DNA of 64,000 bases from contig NZ_RZMW01000020.1 in the NCBI RefSeq assembly GCF_003992625.1, positions 1-64,000 on the forward strand, read 5' to 3'. Every line of letters begins with the position of its first letter. Positions within the stretch are counted from its first letter, which is position 1. The notes under the pieces were generated by a model that saw nothing but the letters and a program-made list of their open reading frames with translations, made no database searches and was not told where the DNA came from. This DNA comes from Pelagibacterium lentulum. Its GTDB lineage: Bacteria; Pseudomonadota; Alphaproteobacteria; Rhizobiales; Devosiaceae. This document shows, piece by piece, positions 47,772 to 56,109 of this stretch. A program made the position numbers and the translations under genes.

Positions 47772-47906
47772 GCCTTCGAGGCCGTCTGGCGCCGCATTGC
47801 GTTGCAACCAGACAATACGACCGATGCCGAACGGATCAAGGCTTTGGCCGCGCGTGTCGACCGCACGGCTCCAGCCAAATGCTCCTACTGGGCATCGCTG
47901 ATATAA
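47772..47906 (+). other. Short open remnant, unrecognised
   Basis: After the hydrolase stop, a different frame stays open for about 44 codons (AFEAVWRRIALQPDNTTDAE and onward) and ends in TAA at 47904-47906. It has no start or ribosome binding site. It may be the tail of a lost gene or chance; I do not recognise it. Confidence 0.2.
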
Positions 47907-47921
47907 GAGGTGCGCAATGAC

Positions 47922-48674
47922 CTAACCGCGCCCCACATAGGGCATGCCTGTCGCCATCACCGTCATGGTCAGGACATTGGCTTCCAGCGGCAGGCTTGCC
48001 ATGTAGGAAACAGCCTTTGCGACATGTTCGACATCCATGGTGGGTTCGGTTGCCATGGAGCCGTCGGCCTGTAAAACGCCTTGAGACATCTTTGACGTCA
48101 TGTCCGTGCTGGCATTTCCGATATCGATCTGCCCGACCGCAATGTTGAACGGACGGCCATCGAGCGCCGAGGCCTTTGTTAGCCCTGTAATGGCGTGCTT
48201 GGTAGCGGCATAAGGCGAAGATTGTGGCCGCGGTGTCGTCGCCGAGATCGAGCCATTATTGATGATGCGCCCGCCCTGTGGCTCCTGTGCCTTCATGATG
48301 CGGAACGCTTCTTGCGTGCAATAGAACGCTCCGTTCAAGTTTACATCCACAATCGCAAGCCATTGCTCCGCTGTAATGTCTTCCAGCGGCACACCCGGTG
48401 CGCTAAGACCGGCATTATTGACCAGCAGATCCAGTCGCCCCCAGCGGTCCACAAAGGCTTTGAAAATTGCCTTTACCGCGTCCGGCTTGCTAATGTCCGC
48501 AGCCAGAACAAGTGTGCTGGCCCCTTCCGGATCGATCTCAGAAGCGGTTTGCTCCAACACTTCTTTACGGCGCCCTACCAGTGCCGTCTTGAAACCGTCA
48601 GCCACCAATTGCCGGGCGATTGCCTTGCCGATACCTGTGCCTGCGCCTGTAACGAGCGCTGTTTTCAGTGCCAT
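47922..48674 (-). CDS. SDR-family oxidoreductase of the sugar-acid cluster
   Basis: This classical short-chain dehydrogenase of 250 residues has the cofactor motif [19 protein letters not shown] near residue 88, and catalytic Ser in [10 protein letters not shown] followed by YAATKHA. It lies 18 bases after the DenD-like gene, in one leftward unit behind a LacI-family regulator. A sugar-acid or keto-sugar-acid dehydrogenase is likely; the substrate is unknown. Confidence 0.82.
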   Translation of the reverse strand: MALKTALVTGAGTGIGKAIARQLVADGFKTALVGRRKEVLEQTASEIDPEGASTLVLAADISKPDAVKAIFKAFVDRWGRLDLLVNNAGLSAPGVPLEDITAEQWLAIVDVNLNGAFYCTQEAFRIMKAQEPQGGRIINNGSISATTPRPQSSPYAATKHAITGLTKASALDGRPFNIAVGQIDIGNASTDMTSKMSQGVLQADGSMATEPTMDVEHVAKAVSYMASLPLEANVLTMTVMATGMPYVGRG

Positions 48675-48692
48675 GATTGTCGTGCCTTTCCA

Positions 48693-49679
48693 TTACGGCA
48701 GCGTGCCGCCAAGCTCATCTTCGATATGAGCTTTTATAATGTCATCAAATGACGCATCGGCTACGAAACCGAGCGAAGTGGCCCTTTGCGCATCAAAGTC
48801 GCGTGCCCATCCATCCACCATGTCGGCGACCATGGGGTCGCGTGCCTTACGGATCAGTGCAGCAGCCTTCTTACCAGCCACCCGGCGCAGCGCCTCGATC
48901 TGCTCGCCGACTGTTGCCGACAGGCCAGGCATGTTGAGGTTACGCCTTACCCCCAAGGGCGCGGTATCCATCGTCGCAGCATGGAGCAAAAAGCCAACGG
49001 CAGAACGAGGGCTTGCGTGCCAATGCCGCACATTTTCTTCAACGGGCAATACGGCCTCCTGCCCCACCAGCGGTTCCCGGAGGATATTGGAGAAAAAGCC
49101 CGATGCTGCCTTATTGGGTTTGCCCGGCCTTATGCAGATCGTCGGCAATCGAATGCCAACGCCATCGAAAAAGCCGCGACGCGAATAGTCACTGAGCAAA
49201 AGCTCCCCAATGGCCTTCTGCGTCCCGTAGCTGGTTTTCGGCGTTGAGAAAAATTCATCCCCGATCTTGTCGGGGAACGGCGCACCGAACACCGCAATCG
49301 AAGAGGAAAATACGACACGCGGGCAATAAGGCTGCTCCTGACCTTCCCTGCGGATTGCGTCGAACAGATAGCGCGTGCCATCCAGATTGATCGCATAACC
49401 CTTGTCAAAATCCAGTTCCGCTTCACCCGAAACAATTGCTGCCAGGTGAAAAACCAAATCGGGTCGGGCCGCAATGAGCGACGATACGGCATCCTCGGAA
49501 ACGATATCGAGTTCGTGTGCTTCAATCTCGATCCCCGGCGCTCGAACCGCCGTCGGCGCAATCACATCGGCAAGAATGAGCTTTTCGATCGCTTCGTGGC
49601 CAAGCTTGGCGTCTTTTGCCAGCCGTTCGGTCAGCTTCCTGCCAATCATGCCGGCCGCGCCGATTATCAGGATCTTCAT
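48693..49679 (-). CDS. NAD-dependent epimerase/dehydratase family, D-erythronate dehydrogenase-like
   Basis: This extended SDR of about 328 residues has the NAD motif IGAAGMIGRKLTERL, VFHLAAIVSGEAE, and the YxxxK pair in TSYGTQKAIGELL. The N-terminal and central segments, including RLPTICIRPGKPNKAASGFF, resemble D-erythronate dehydrogenase (DenD), which oxidises C4 sugar acids at C2. No OtnK/OtnC kinase or decarboxylase partners are here, so another sugar acid is possible. ATG at 49679 follows GGGGAGA; an ATG-less extension upstream is rejected. Confidence 0.75.
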   Translation of the reverse strand: MKILIIGAAGMIGRKLTERLAKDAKLGHEAIEKLILADVIAPTAVRAPGIEIEAHELDIVSEDAVSSLIAARPDLVFHLAAIVSGEAELDFDKGYAINLDGTRYLFDAIRREGQEQPYCPRVVFSSSIAVFGAPFPDKIGDEFFSTPKTSYGTQKAIGELLLSDYSRRGFFDGVGIRLPTICIRPGKPNKAASGFFSNILREPLVGQEAVLPVEENVRHWHASPRSAVGFLLHAATMDTAPLGVRRNLNMPGLSATVGEQIEALRRVAGKKAAALIRKARDPMVADMVDGWARDFDAQRATSLGFVADASFDDIIKAHIEDELGGTLP

Positions 49680-49750
49680 CGTACTTTCTCCCCACTGCAA
49701 CCAACACAACGGCTGTATCGCAAACTCACCAAGGTTATTAAAGAAGGAGG

Positions 49751-50776
49751 CTATCCACGGTCGGTGCTCTGCCGCACCTTCAATTCATAGCCGATGTCAA
49801 CAACCGGCTGCTCCGGCCTGCTGCCTTGCGCGGCGGAAATCACCATTTCGATCGCCATCTTGCCCATCTCATACCGATGCGTCCTGACGCTCGTTATTGA
49901 CGGCATGCTGGCCGCAACCATATCAAGATCGTTGAACCCAACGATACCGAACTGTTCAGGCACTTTGATCCGCCGGCGCTGACATTCAAAAAGCACACCC
50001 AAGGCAATATCGTCGTTGTTGCAAAACACCGCATCGACGTCAGGGGCTAACCCCAGAAAATCGGCAAACATCTCCGATCCCACCGTCACCGAAGATGCGC
50101 GCGGCGTCGTCAAGATCAGCCGGTCTTGGAAAAGCCCTTCAGAATGCAACACATCGCTGTAGCCCTGCAGCCGCCTCTGCGCGCGCGGGTCCATTCGAGC
50201 CCCCAGAAAGCCGATTCGCCGATACCCCTTTTCCACAAGATGCCGCACCGCGGCTCGCGCACTGAGCCTATGATCGGTTCCCACCATCATATCCACCGGA
50301 TCGGGGCCGAACTCCATGATCTGGACGATGGGGCAACCAAAGGACTCCAGCAACTTGCGCGAGCGCTCGGACTGATCCGTGCCACTGACGATCAACCCTG
50401 AAGGGCGCTGCGCTGCAAACAGCTTTAGCAGTTCTTCTTCCTTGCTGCCCATGTAGCGCGTATTGCCGAGCTGCACCTGAAACGCGGTACCTTCCACCCC
50501 GTCATAAATACCGCGAAGCACATCTGAGAATACCGAATTGGTGACTGAGGGAATGATGACCCCGATTGTGGTCGTTTTCGCAGAGGCCAGCGCCCGCGCC
50601 GCCGGGTTGGGCGTATAGCCCAAGTCATGGACCGCCGCCTGAACCCTCTCCAGTACCTTTGTCGAAACGATCTCAGGGGTTCTCAACGCCCGCGAAACGG
50701 TGATCGCGCTAACATCAGCAGCACGCGCAACGTCATCCAGTGTTACAGCTTTGTATTTTCTGTGCTTTTCTTCCAA
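49751..50776 (-). CDS. LacI-family transcriptional regulator
   Basis: This LacI/GalR regulator of 341 residues has an N-terminal helix-turn-helix (TLDDVARAADVSAITVSRAL, residues about 11-30), the hinge segment NPAARALASAKTTTIGVIIP, and a periplasmic-binding-like effector domain. The start is set at TTG 50776, five bases after GGGAGGA; an upstream in-frame ATG at 50839 would place coding sequence over the likely promoter and operator. It is divergent from the TRAP operon and first in a unit with the DenD-like and SDR genes, so it likely controls both arms in response to a sugar acid. Confidence 0.88.
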   Translation of the reverse strand: MEEKHRKYKAVTLDDVARAADVSAITVSRALRTPEIVSTKVLERVQAAVHDLGYTPNPAARALASAKTTTIGVIIPSVTNSVFSDVLRGIYDGVEGTAFQVQLGNTRYMGSKEEELLKLFAAQRPSGLIVSGTDQSERSRKLLESFGCPIVQIMEFGPDPVDMMVGTDHRLSARAAVRHLVEKGYRRIGFLGARMDPRAQRRLQGYSDVLHSEGLFQDRLILTTPRASSVTVGSEMFADFLGLAPDVDAVFCNNDDIALGVLFECQRRRIKVPEQFGIVGFNDLDMVAASMPSITSVRTHRYEMGKMAIEMVISAAQGSRPEQPVVDIGYELKVRQSTDRG

Positions 50777-50816
50777 ATTGATCCTCCCTGATTCACAATA
50801 GGACAGGATTGTTCTG

Positions 50817-50845
50817 TTGACAATGATATACGCTGTCATTTAATT
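50817..50845 (+). promoter_or_regulatory. Candidate promoter and LacI-type operator for the sugar-acid TRAP operon
   Basis: TTGACA at 50817-50822 and TTAATT at 50840-50845 are spaced 17 bases apart, like a sigma-70 promoter. An inverted repeat TGACA (50818-50822) / TGTCA (50834-50838) overlaps it and could be the LacI-family operator. The -10 match is poor. Confidence 0.45.
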
Positions 50846-50928
50846 GTTTTACCAAGCCGCGCGGATCCTCGGAGGGTGGAGCGGCGCGTGATAAGGGTGA
50901 AAGTGCCTTTCGTGGAGGAGAAAAGTTG

Positions 50929-50982
50929 ATGTGCGTTCCATGCACAATCGCGTCGACACGCGGGGCAATACCCCGTGGCTAG
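50929..50982 (+). CDS. Possible 17-residue leader peptide before the TRAP operon
   Basis: An ATG with an excellent GGAGGAG opens a frame MCVPCTIASTRGAIPRG that ends in TAG at 50980-50982. The stop overlaps the GTG start of the TRAP small subunit by eight bases. That GTG itself has no good ribosome binding site and lies right after a GGGG-CAATA-CCCC mini-hairpin, so translation may be coupled through this leader. It is inferred only from layout. Confidence 0.35.
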   Translation: MCVPCTIASTRGAIPRG

Positions 50983-51538
50983 AGCGACCCAGGCAATCGT
51001 CAAAGCCGTAGAGTTTGTCCTCGTCCTGCTTTTGGCGGGCATGGTGGTAATGGTCTTTACCAATGTGGTGTTGCGCTATGGTTTTAATCGCGGCCTCAAT
51101 TTCTCCGAAGAAATGTCGCGCTACTTCTTCGTCTGGCTCACCTTTGTTGGCGCCGTGCTGGCCTTTGGAGAGCACGGACATATCGGCGTAGAAACCGTCG
51201 TGCGTCTCTTCGGCAAGCGCGGCCGTCTGGTCTGCATGCTCATTACAAACATTGTGATACTGATCTGCGCCATCATCTTTTTTCATGGCACATGGCTACA
51301 GCATCCGATCAACGCTTCGTCACGCGCAGCGGTTGTCGGCATTTCGCTGATCTGGGTTTATGGCATCGGCTATTTTACATCCGTCGGTATCGGCCTGATC
51401 GCAATCGTGCGCATCTTCCGTATCGTGACCGGTCAGATGACCGAGCAGGAAATCGCCTATTTTGCTGGCGAAATCGATGATCAGACGCCTGCCATTGCCA
51501 ATTCGACCGAGACGGTTTCCAAGGAGGACCTGAAGTGA
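50975..51538 (+). CDS. TRAP transporter small permease (sugar-acid cluster)
   Basis: This DctQ-type subunit of 187 residues has four hydrophobic helices and the signature NFSEEMSRYFFVWLTFVGAVL, then GEHGHIGVE. The only in-frame start after an upstream TGA is GTG at 50975. It overlaps the large subunit by four bases. The substrate is probably a hexonate or related sugar acid, judged from the downstream dehydratase. Confidence 0.87.
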   Translation: MARATQAIVKAVEFVLVLLLAGMVVMVFTNVVLRYGFNRGLNFSEEMSRYFFVWLTFVGAVLAFGEHGHIGVETVVRLFGKRGRLVCMLITNIVILICAIIFFHGTWLQHPINASSRAAVVGISLIWVYGIGYFTSVGIGLIAIVRIFRIVTGQMTEQEIAYFAGEIDDQTPAIANSTETVSKEDLK

Positions 51539-52812
51539 TCATTCTGGTCTTCATTGCCTCTCTGTTCGGCTCGTTGGCATTGGGTATTCCGGTTGCCTTT
51601 GCCCTGATGTTCACCGGTGTCATCCTGATGACCTATATGGACATCTTCAACACCCAGATCATCGCACAGCAAATGATTACGGGTGCCAACACCTTTACGC
51701 TGCTGGCCATACCCTTCTTCCTGCTTGCGGGCGAGTTAATGAATGCGGGCGGGCTTTCCAAGCGCATCGTCAACTTTGCAATTGCCTGCGTGGGCCACAT
51801 TCAGGGCGGACTTGGCATCGTAGCGATTTTCGCTGCAGTGATCATGGCAAGCCTTTCAGGCTCTGCTGCTGCCGATTCCGCAGCTCTTGCGGCCATTCTT
51901 ATCCCGATGATGCGTGAGGCGGGCTACCATGTCCCTCGTGCCGCGGGCCTTATGGCCGCTGGTGGCGTTATTGCACCGGTTATACCGCCATCCATCGCAT
52001 TCATTATTTTCGGCGTTGCAGCCAATGTTTCGATCACCGGCCTGTTCATGGGCGGTATCGTGCCGGGCCTGATGATGGCCTTTGCCCTCGTCGGCATGTG
52101 GATGTTCGTTGCCCGCAAGGAAAACGTCAAACCGCTGCCGAAGCGTTCGGGCAAGGAGCGTCTTCAGGCTACTGCCAAGGCTGGCTGGGCACTCATGATG
52201 CCAGTCATCATCCTCGGCGGCATCCGCTTTGGTGTATTCACGCCCACTGAAGCGGCGGTGATCGCTGCGGTCTACGCGCTGTTTGTTGGCATGTTCATCT
52301 ATCGCGAACTCAAGCTTGCCGACCTTTACGCAGTGTTTCTGCGCGCAGCAAAAACCACTTCGGTGGTATTGTTTCTTGTTGCATCGGCACTCGTGACATC
52401 CTGGCTTATTACACGCGCAAATATTCCAGCGGAGGTTGGGCGTTTCGTTGAACCTTTGATCGATAACCCCAAGCTTTTGATGCTCGTCATCATAATGCTG
52501 GTTTTTGTGATGGGCACTGTGCTGGATCTGGCACCGACAATTTTGATCCTCTCGCCGGTACTCATGCCTATTGTTCGCATGGCCGAAATCGACCCGATCT
52601 ATTTTGGTGTCGTCTTTGTCATGACCACCTGCATCGGGTTGATGACCCCACCTGTAGGTGTCGTACTGAATGTGGTGAGCGGGGTGGCACGCGTGCCGCT
52701 TGGCCGGGTGATTGGCGGCGTCATGCCATTCCTTCTGGCTCAGGTTGTCGTGCTGGCCCTGTTGATCGCGTTTCCCGAGCTTGTGCTCGTTCCGCTCGCA
52801 TGGTTGCGATAA
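51535..52812 (+). CDS. TRAP transporter large permease (sugar-acid cluster)
   Basis: This DctM-type subunit of 425 residues shows VIMASLSGSAAADSAALAAI, AAGGVIAPVIPPSIAFIIFG and FTPTEAAVIAAVYA, with repeated membrane segments throughout. It overlaps the small subunit stop (ATGA) and is preceded by AAGGAGG. It works with the receptor gene 51 bases downstream. Confidence 0.92.
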   Translation: MIILVFIASLFGSLALGIPVAFALMFTGVILMTYMDIFNTQIIAQQMITGANTFTLLAIPFFLLAGELMNAGGLSKRIVNFAIACVGHIQGGLGIVAIFAAVIMASLSGSAAADSAALAAILIPMMREAGYHVPRAAGLMAAGGVIAPVIPPSIAFIIFGVAANVSITGLFMGGIVPGLMMAFALVGMWMFVARKENVKPLPKRSGKERLQATAKAGWALMMPVIILGGIRFGVFTPTEAAVIAAVYALFVGMFIYRELKLADLYAVFLRAAKTTSVVLFLVASALVTSWLITRANIPAEVGRFVEPLIDNPKLLMLVIIMLVFVMGTVLDLAPTILILSPVLMPIVRMAEIDPIYFGVVFVMTTCIGLMTPPVGVVLNVVSGVARVPLGRVIGGVMPFLLAQVVVLALLIAFPELVLVPLAWLR

Positions 52813-52863
52813 CGCCGAACGGTTCAGGAATAACAAACTGAAAAACTATTGGAGGAGAAGACC

Positions 52864-53868
52864 ATGAAGACCTTTGTTGCTACCGGCCTCGCGGCCACAT
52901 TGATGTTCAGCGTGGCCCTGCCGGCGCATGCTGAAATTTCCCAGCGCACCATTACCATTTCTAACGGTGTTGCCGAAGATCACCCGGTTGGTGACGGCGT
53001 GGCAGCTATGACTCAATGCACCACCGAGCGCACCGATGGCGCATGGACGCTCAATGCCTTCTGGAGTTCGGCTCTTGGCGACGATCTCCAGGCGACCCAG
53101 GCTCTGCGCTCGGGCACCCAGGAAATGGTCATCACCTCGACCTCTCCGCTGGTTGGCATCGAACCAGCTCTGGGTGTTTTTGACCTGCCATTCCTGTTTG
53201 CCGACGCGGCGGAAGCCGATGCCATCCTCGATGGAGAATTCGGCGACTACATCAACGACATGTTGCCCGAGTCCAATCTTGTGAACCTCGCATGGTGGGA
53301 GAACGGTTTCCGCAACCTCACCAACTCGGTTCGCCCGGTTGAAACCCTGGCCGATTTCGACGGCATGCGGGTGCGCGTGATGCAGAACAACATCTTCCTC
53401 GACACCTTCCAGACCCTGGGCACCAACGCAACGCCCATGGCCTTCGGTGAAGTGTTCACCGCGCTGGAAACCCGCGCCATCGACGCCCAGGAAAATCCGT
53501 TCGTGACCATCGATACCTCGCAATTCTATGAAGTGCAGGACTATCTCTCGGTCACCAACCACGCCTACACCCCGTTCATGGTGCTGTTCTCCAAGCCGAT
53601 CTTCGATACCTATTCTGAAGAAGAGCAACAGATTCTGATCGATTGCGCGATAATCGGGCGTGACGTTCAGCGGGCGGCCAGCCGCGAATTGTCCGGGCAG
53701 TCGCTTCAGCGCGTGATCGATGCCGGCATGCAGGTCAACGAAATCGCCGACGATGCCATGGCTGAAATCCGTGACGCCGTGCAAGGCGTTTACGAACGCC
53801 ACGCAGGGGAAATCGGCCAGGAAGTTGTCGATCGCATGATGGCAGCGCTCGACGAAATCCGTAACTAA
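52864..53868 (+). CDS. TRAP transporter solute-binding protein (sugar-acid cluster)
   Basis: This DctP-type receptor of 334 residues has a signal peptide ending near ALPAHAE. Conserved parts include FDGMRVRVMQNNIFLDTFQT with the carboxylate-binding arginine, TPMAFGEVFTALETRAIDAQ, and FDLPFLFAD. A strong GGAGGAG precedes ATG 52864. Related receptors bind sugar acids such as gluconate, galactonate or glucuronate; the ligand is unproven. A stable hairpin follows the stop. Confidence 0.88.
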   Translation: MKTFVATGLAATLMFSVALPAHAEISQRTITISNGVAEDHPVGDGVAAMTQCTTERTDGAWTLNAFWSSALGDDLQATQALRSGTQEMVITSTSPLVGIEPALGVFDLPFLFADAAEADAILDGEFGDYINDMLPESNLVNLAWWENGFRNLTNSVRPVETLADFDGMRVRVMQNNIFLDTFQTLGTNATPMAFGEVFTALETRAIDAQENPFVTIDTSQFYEVQDYLSVTNHAYTPFMVLFSKPIFDTYSEEEQQILIDCAIIGRDVQRAASRELSGQSLQRVIDAGMQVNEIADDAMAEIRDAVQGVYERHAGEIGQEVVDRMMAALDEIRN

Positions 53869-53878
53869 CGACAATCTA

Positions 53879-53906
53879 GCAGGCGGGACATGACAGTCCC
53901 GCCTGC
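53879..53906 (+). terminator. Hairpin after the TRAP binding-protein gene
   Basis: The perfect 11-bp stem GCAGGCGGGAC / GTCCCGCCTGC has a 6-base loop and no T-run. It lies between the receptor gene and the enolase-family gene. It may be a message-stabilising or partial termination structure like those at 22243 and 46829. Confidence 0.65.
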
Positions 53907-53935
53907 CGTCCCCGCCTTCAACTCGGCCTCCGCAC

Positions 53936-55156
53936 ATGAAGATCACCGCCGTAGAGACTTTGAGGCTCGGCGAATTTGCCAATATTATCTGGATTCTCAT
54001 CAGGACCGATGAAGGCATCTCCGGGCTTGGTGAGACCTTTATGGGCGCGGCTGCGGTCGAAGCCTATATCCACGAAACTGTAGCGTCAAAGCTGATCGGC
54101 CGCGATCCGTTACAGATCGAAGCGATCAATCGCGATCTTATTGGGTATCTTGGCTGGCGTGGCGCCGGCGTCGAAACCCGCGGCAACTCGGCAATCGACA
54201 TTGCGCTCTGGGATATTTTCGGCAAAGCGCTCGGCATACCGGTCAGCATTGCACTGGGCGGAAAGAGCCACGATACGGTTCGCACATACAACACATGCGC
54301 AGGCTATCGATATGTCCGCGATGCCCGCGCCCAAGCCGTCGAAAACTGGGGACTTGGCCCTCAGAAATCGGGACCTTACGAAGATCTCGATGCCTTCTTG
54401 AACAGTGCCGACGACCTTGCCCATTCCCTGCTCGAGCAGGGCATTACCGGCATGAAGATCTGGCCTTTCGACATTGCCGCCGAGCGTACGCATGGGCTCG
54501 ATATTTCCCCGCGGGAGTTGCGCGAAGCACTGCTGCCTTTCGAGAAAATCCGCAAGGCAGTCGGCGACAAGATGGACATCATGGTCGAATTTCATTCCCT
54601 GTGGCAGCTCCCCGCTGCCCAACGCATAGCCCGCGCGCTCACCGAATACGATACCTATTGGCATGAAGATCCGGTGCGCATGGACAGCCTCGAAACGCTC
54701 AAGGCCTATGCTCCCCATTCCCGCGCCATGATTTGCGCATCGGAAACTCTCGCCTATCCTCACGCCTTCCGCGATTATCTCGCAACCGGAGTTGCAGGCG
54801 TTGCAATGCTCGACCTGTCCTGGTGTGGCGGCCTGTCAGAGGCGCGCAAGATCGCAGGCATGGCCGAAGCGCACCATGTTCCGGTCGCTCCGCACGATTG
54901 CACCGGGCCGGTGGTGTTCATGGCTTCATGTCAGTTCTCGCTGCACGCCAGAAATACCCTCATACAAGAGTCCGTCCGTGCATTTTATACCGGCTGGTAT
55001 ACTGAACTCGTCACGAACTTGCCGAAGGTCGAGAACGGGCAGATTTCGCTCGATGACACGCCGGGACTTGGCGTTGAACTTCTGCCGCATATTTTCACAC
55101 GCAAGGACGCTATTCACAAGCTTTCCGATGTAACGCGGCGGGGAGAGCCGATATGA
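53936..55156 (+). CDS. Enolase-superfamily (mandelate racemase/galactonate dehydratase-like) enzyme
   Basis: This 406-residue protein has the capping domain plus TIM barrel of the enolase superfamily. Probable Mg2+ ligands are the glutamates of IMVEFHSLW, YWHEDPVRMDS and ICASETLAYP, and the histidine of VPVAPHDCTGPVV is a likely general base. The region TGMKIWPFDIAAE is the second catalytic strand. Sugar-acid dehydratases of this group turn aldonates into 2-keto-3-deoxy acids; the exact aldonate cannot be read here. It overlaps the EamA gene by four bases. Confidence 0.85.
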   Translation: MKITAVETLRLGEFANIIWILIRTDEGISGLGETFMGAAAVEAYIHETVASKLIGRDPLQIEAINRDLIGYLGWRGAGVETRGNSAIDIALWDIFGKALGIPVSIALGGKSHDTVRTYNTCAGYRYVRDARAQAVENWGLGPQKSGPYEDLDAFLNSADDLAHSLLEQGITGMKIWPFDIAAERTHGLDISPRELREALLPFEKIRKAVGDKMDIMVEFHSLWQLPAAQRIARALTEYDTYWHEDPVRMDSLETLKAYAPHSRAMICASETLAYPHAFRDYLATGVAGVAMLDLSWCGGLSEARKIAGMAEAHHVPVAPHDCTGPVVFMASCQFSLHARNTLIQESVRAFYTGWYTELVTNLPKVENGQISLDDTPGLGVELLPHIFTRKDAIHKLSDVTRRGEPI

Positions 55157-56046
55157 GCAGCAATAATTACGCCCTCAACAATTGGTCGCTACTTTCGCCG
55201 ACAGCCAAAGGCATCGTTGTGATGCTGATTGGCATGTTCCTGTTTTCGCTGAACGATGCGATGGGCAAGTGGTTGGTGGCCACTTATTCTGTAGGGCAGG
55301 TGCTGCTGATCCGCAGCGCGGTTGCATTCGTCATTCTCCTGCCATTTGTCTGGCGCGCAGGGATGGACACCGTTTTCAAGGTCGAACGGCCCGGACTGCA
55401 GGCCGCGCGGGTGGTGTTCTCAACGGCCGAAGTGTTCTGCTTTTACTGGGCCGTCTATTATCTGCCGCTCGCCGATGTGATGACTTATTGGCTGGCTGCG
55501 CCAATCTATGTCGCCGCCATGTCGCCCTTCCTTTTGAGAGAAAAAGTTGGATGGATGCGCTGGACCGCGATTTTCATCGGCTTTATCGGCGTGCTCATCG
55601 CGCTTGCCCCGGAAGGCGAAGTGGAACCGATCGCCATCGCAGTCGCAATCATCGGCACCCTGGCCTTTGCATTGATGGTGATAACGGGACGCACCTTGCG
55701 TGGCACTCCTGATAAAACCCTTGTTTTCTGGCAGATTGCAGGCGCAGGGATCGCCGGATTGGTGTTGGCGCCGTTCGATTGGGTCATGCCAACGGGAATC
55801 GACTTTGCGCTGCTCGGCCTGCTGGGCGTTGTGGCTATGCTGGCTCATATCTGCGTCAATCGCGCTGTGAAGCTCGCCGACGCCGCAATCGTCGCGCCCT
55901 TCCAATATACATTGTTGCCTTGGGCGATCATTCTGGGATGGCTGTTCTTTGGTGATCTGCCACGAGCCATGATGCTGGTTGGCGCTGCGATCATCGTCGC
56001 ATCCGGTTTGTTCATCTTTTTCCGCGAGCAACGCAAAAAGGCCTGA
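55153..56046 (+). CDS. EamA/DMT-family transporter
   Basis: This 297-residue protein is composed of ten predicted membrane helices, two EamA repeats (about residues 15-145 and 160-292), with FSLNDAMGKWLVATY and the second-repeat segment YTLLPWAIILGWLFFGDLP. Members export small metabolites. It is translationally coupled to the enolase-family gene, so it may move a pathway intermediate or product; the direction and substrate are unknown. Confidence 0.87.
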   Translation: MSSNNYALNNWSLLSPTAKGIVVMLIGMFLFSLNDAMGKWLVATYSVGQVLLIRSAVAFVILLPFVWRAGMDTVFKVERPGLQAARVVFSTAEVFCFYWAVYYLPLADVMTYWLAAPIYVAAMSPFLLREKVGWMRWTAIFIGFIGVLIALAPEGEVEPIAIAVAIIGTLAFALMVITGRTLRGTPDKTLVFWQIAGAGIAGLVLAPFDWVMPTGIDFALLGLLGVVAMLAHICVNRAVKLADAAIVAPFQYTLLPWAIILGWLFFGDLPRAMMLVGAAIIVASGLFIFFREQRKKA

Positions 56047-56061
56047 ACTGGGGGCTGCAAC

Positions 56062-56090
56062 AAAAAAAGCCGGTCGCGTGACCGGCTTTT
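56062..56090. terminator. Bidirectional intrinsic terminator
   Basis: The stem AAAAGCCGGTC / GACCGGCTTTT with loop GCGT, flanked by an A-run and a T-run, lies between the convergent EamA gene and the XylD-type dehydratase gene and can serve both. Confidence 0.92.
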
Positions 56091-56109
56091 CTGCTTCTTG
56101 TTCCAATTG

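Noticed and set aside
51856-52836. 326-codon minus-strand frame opposite the TRAP large subunit
   Set aside because: The His/Asn/Lys/Asp-rich translation is the usual antisense image of a membrane protein gene; no independent support.
52846-54018. 390-codon minus-strand frame opposite the TRAP receptor gene
   Set aside because: The sense strand encodes a clear DctP-type protein with signal peptide and ribosome binding site.
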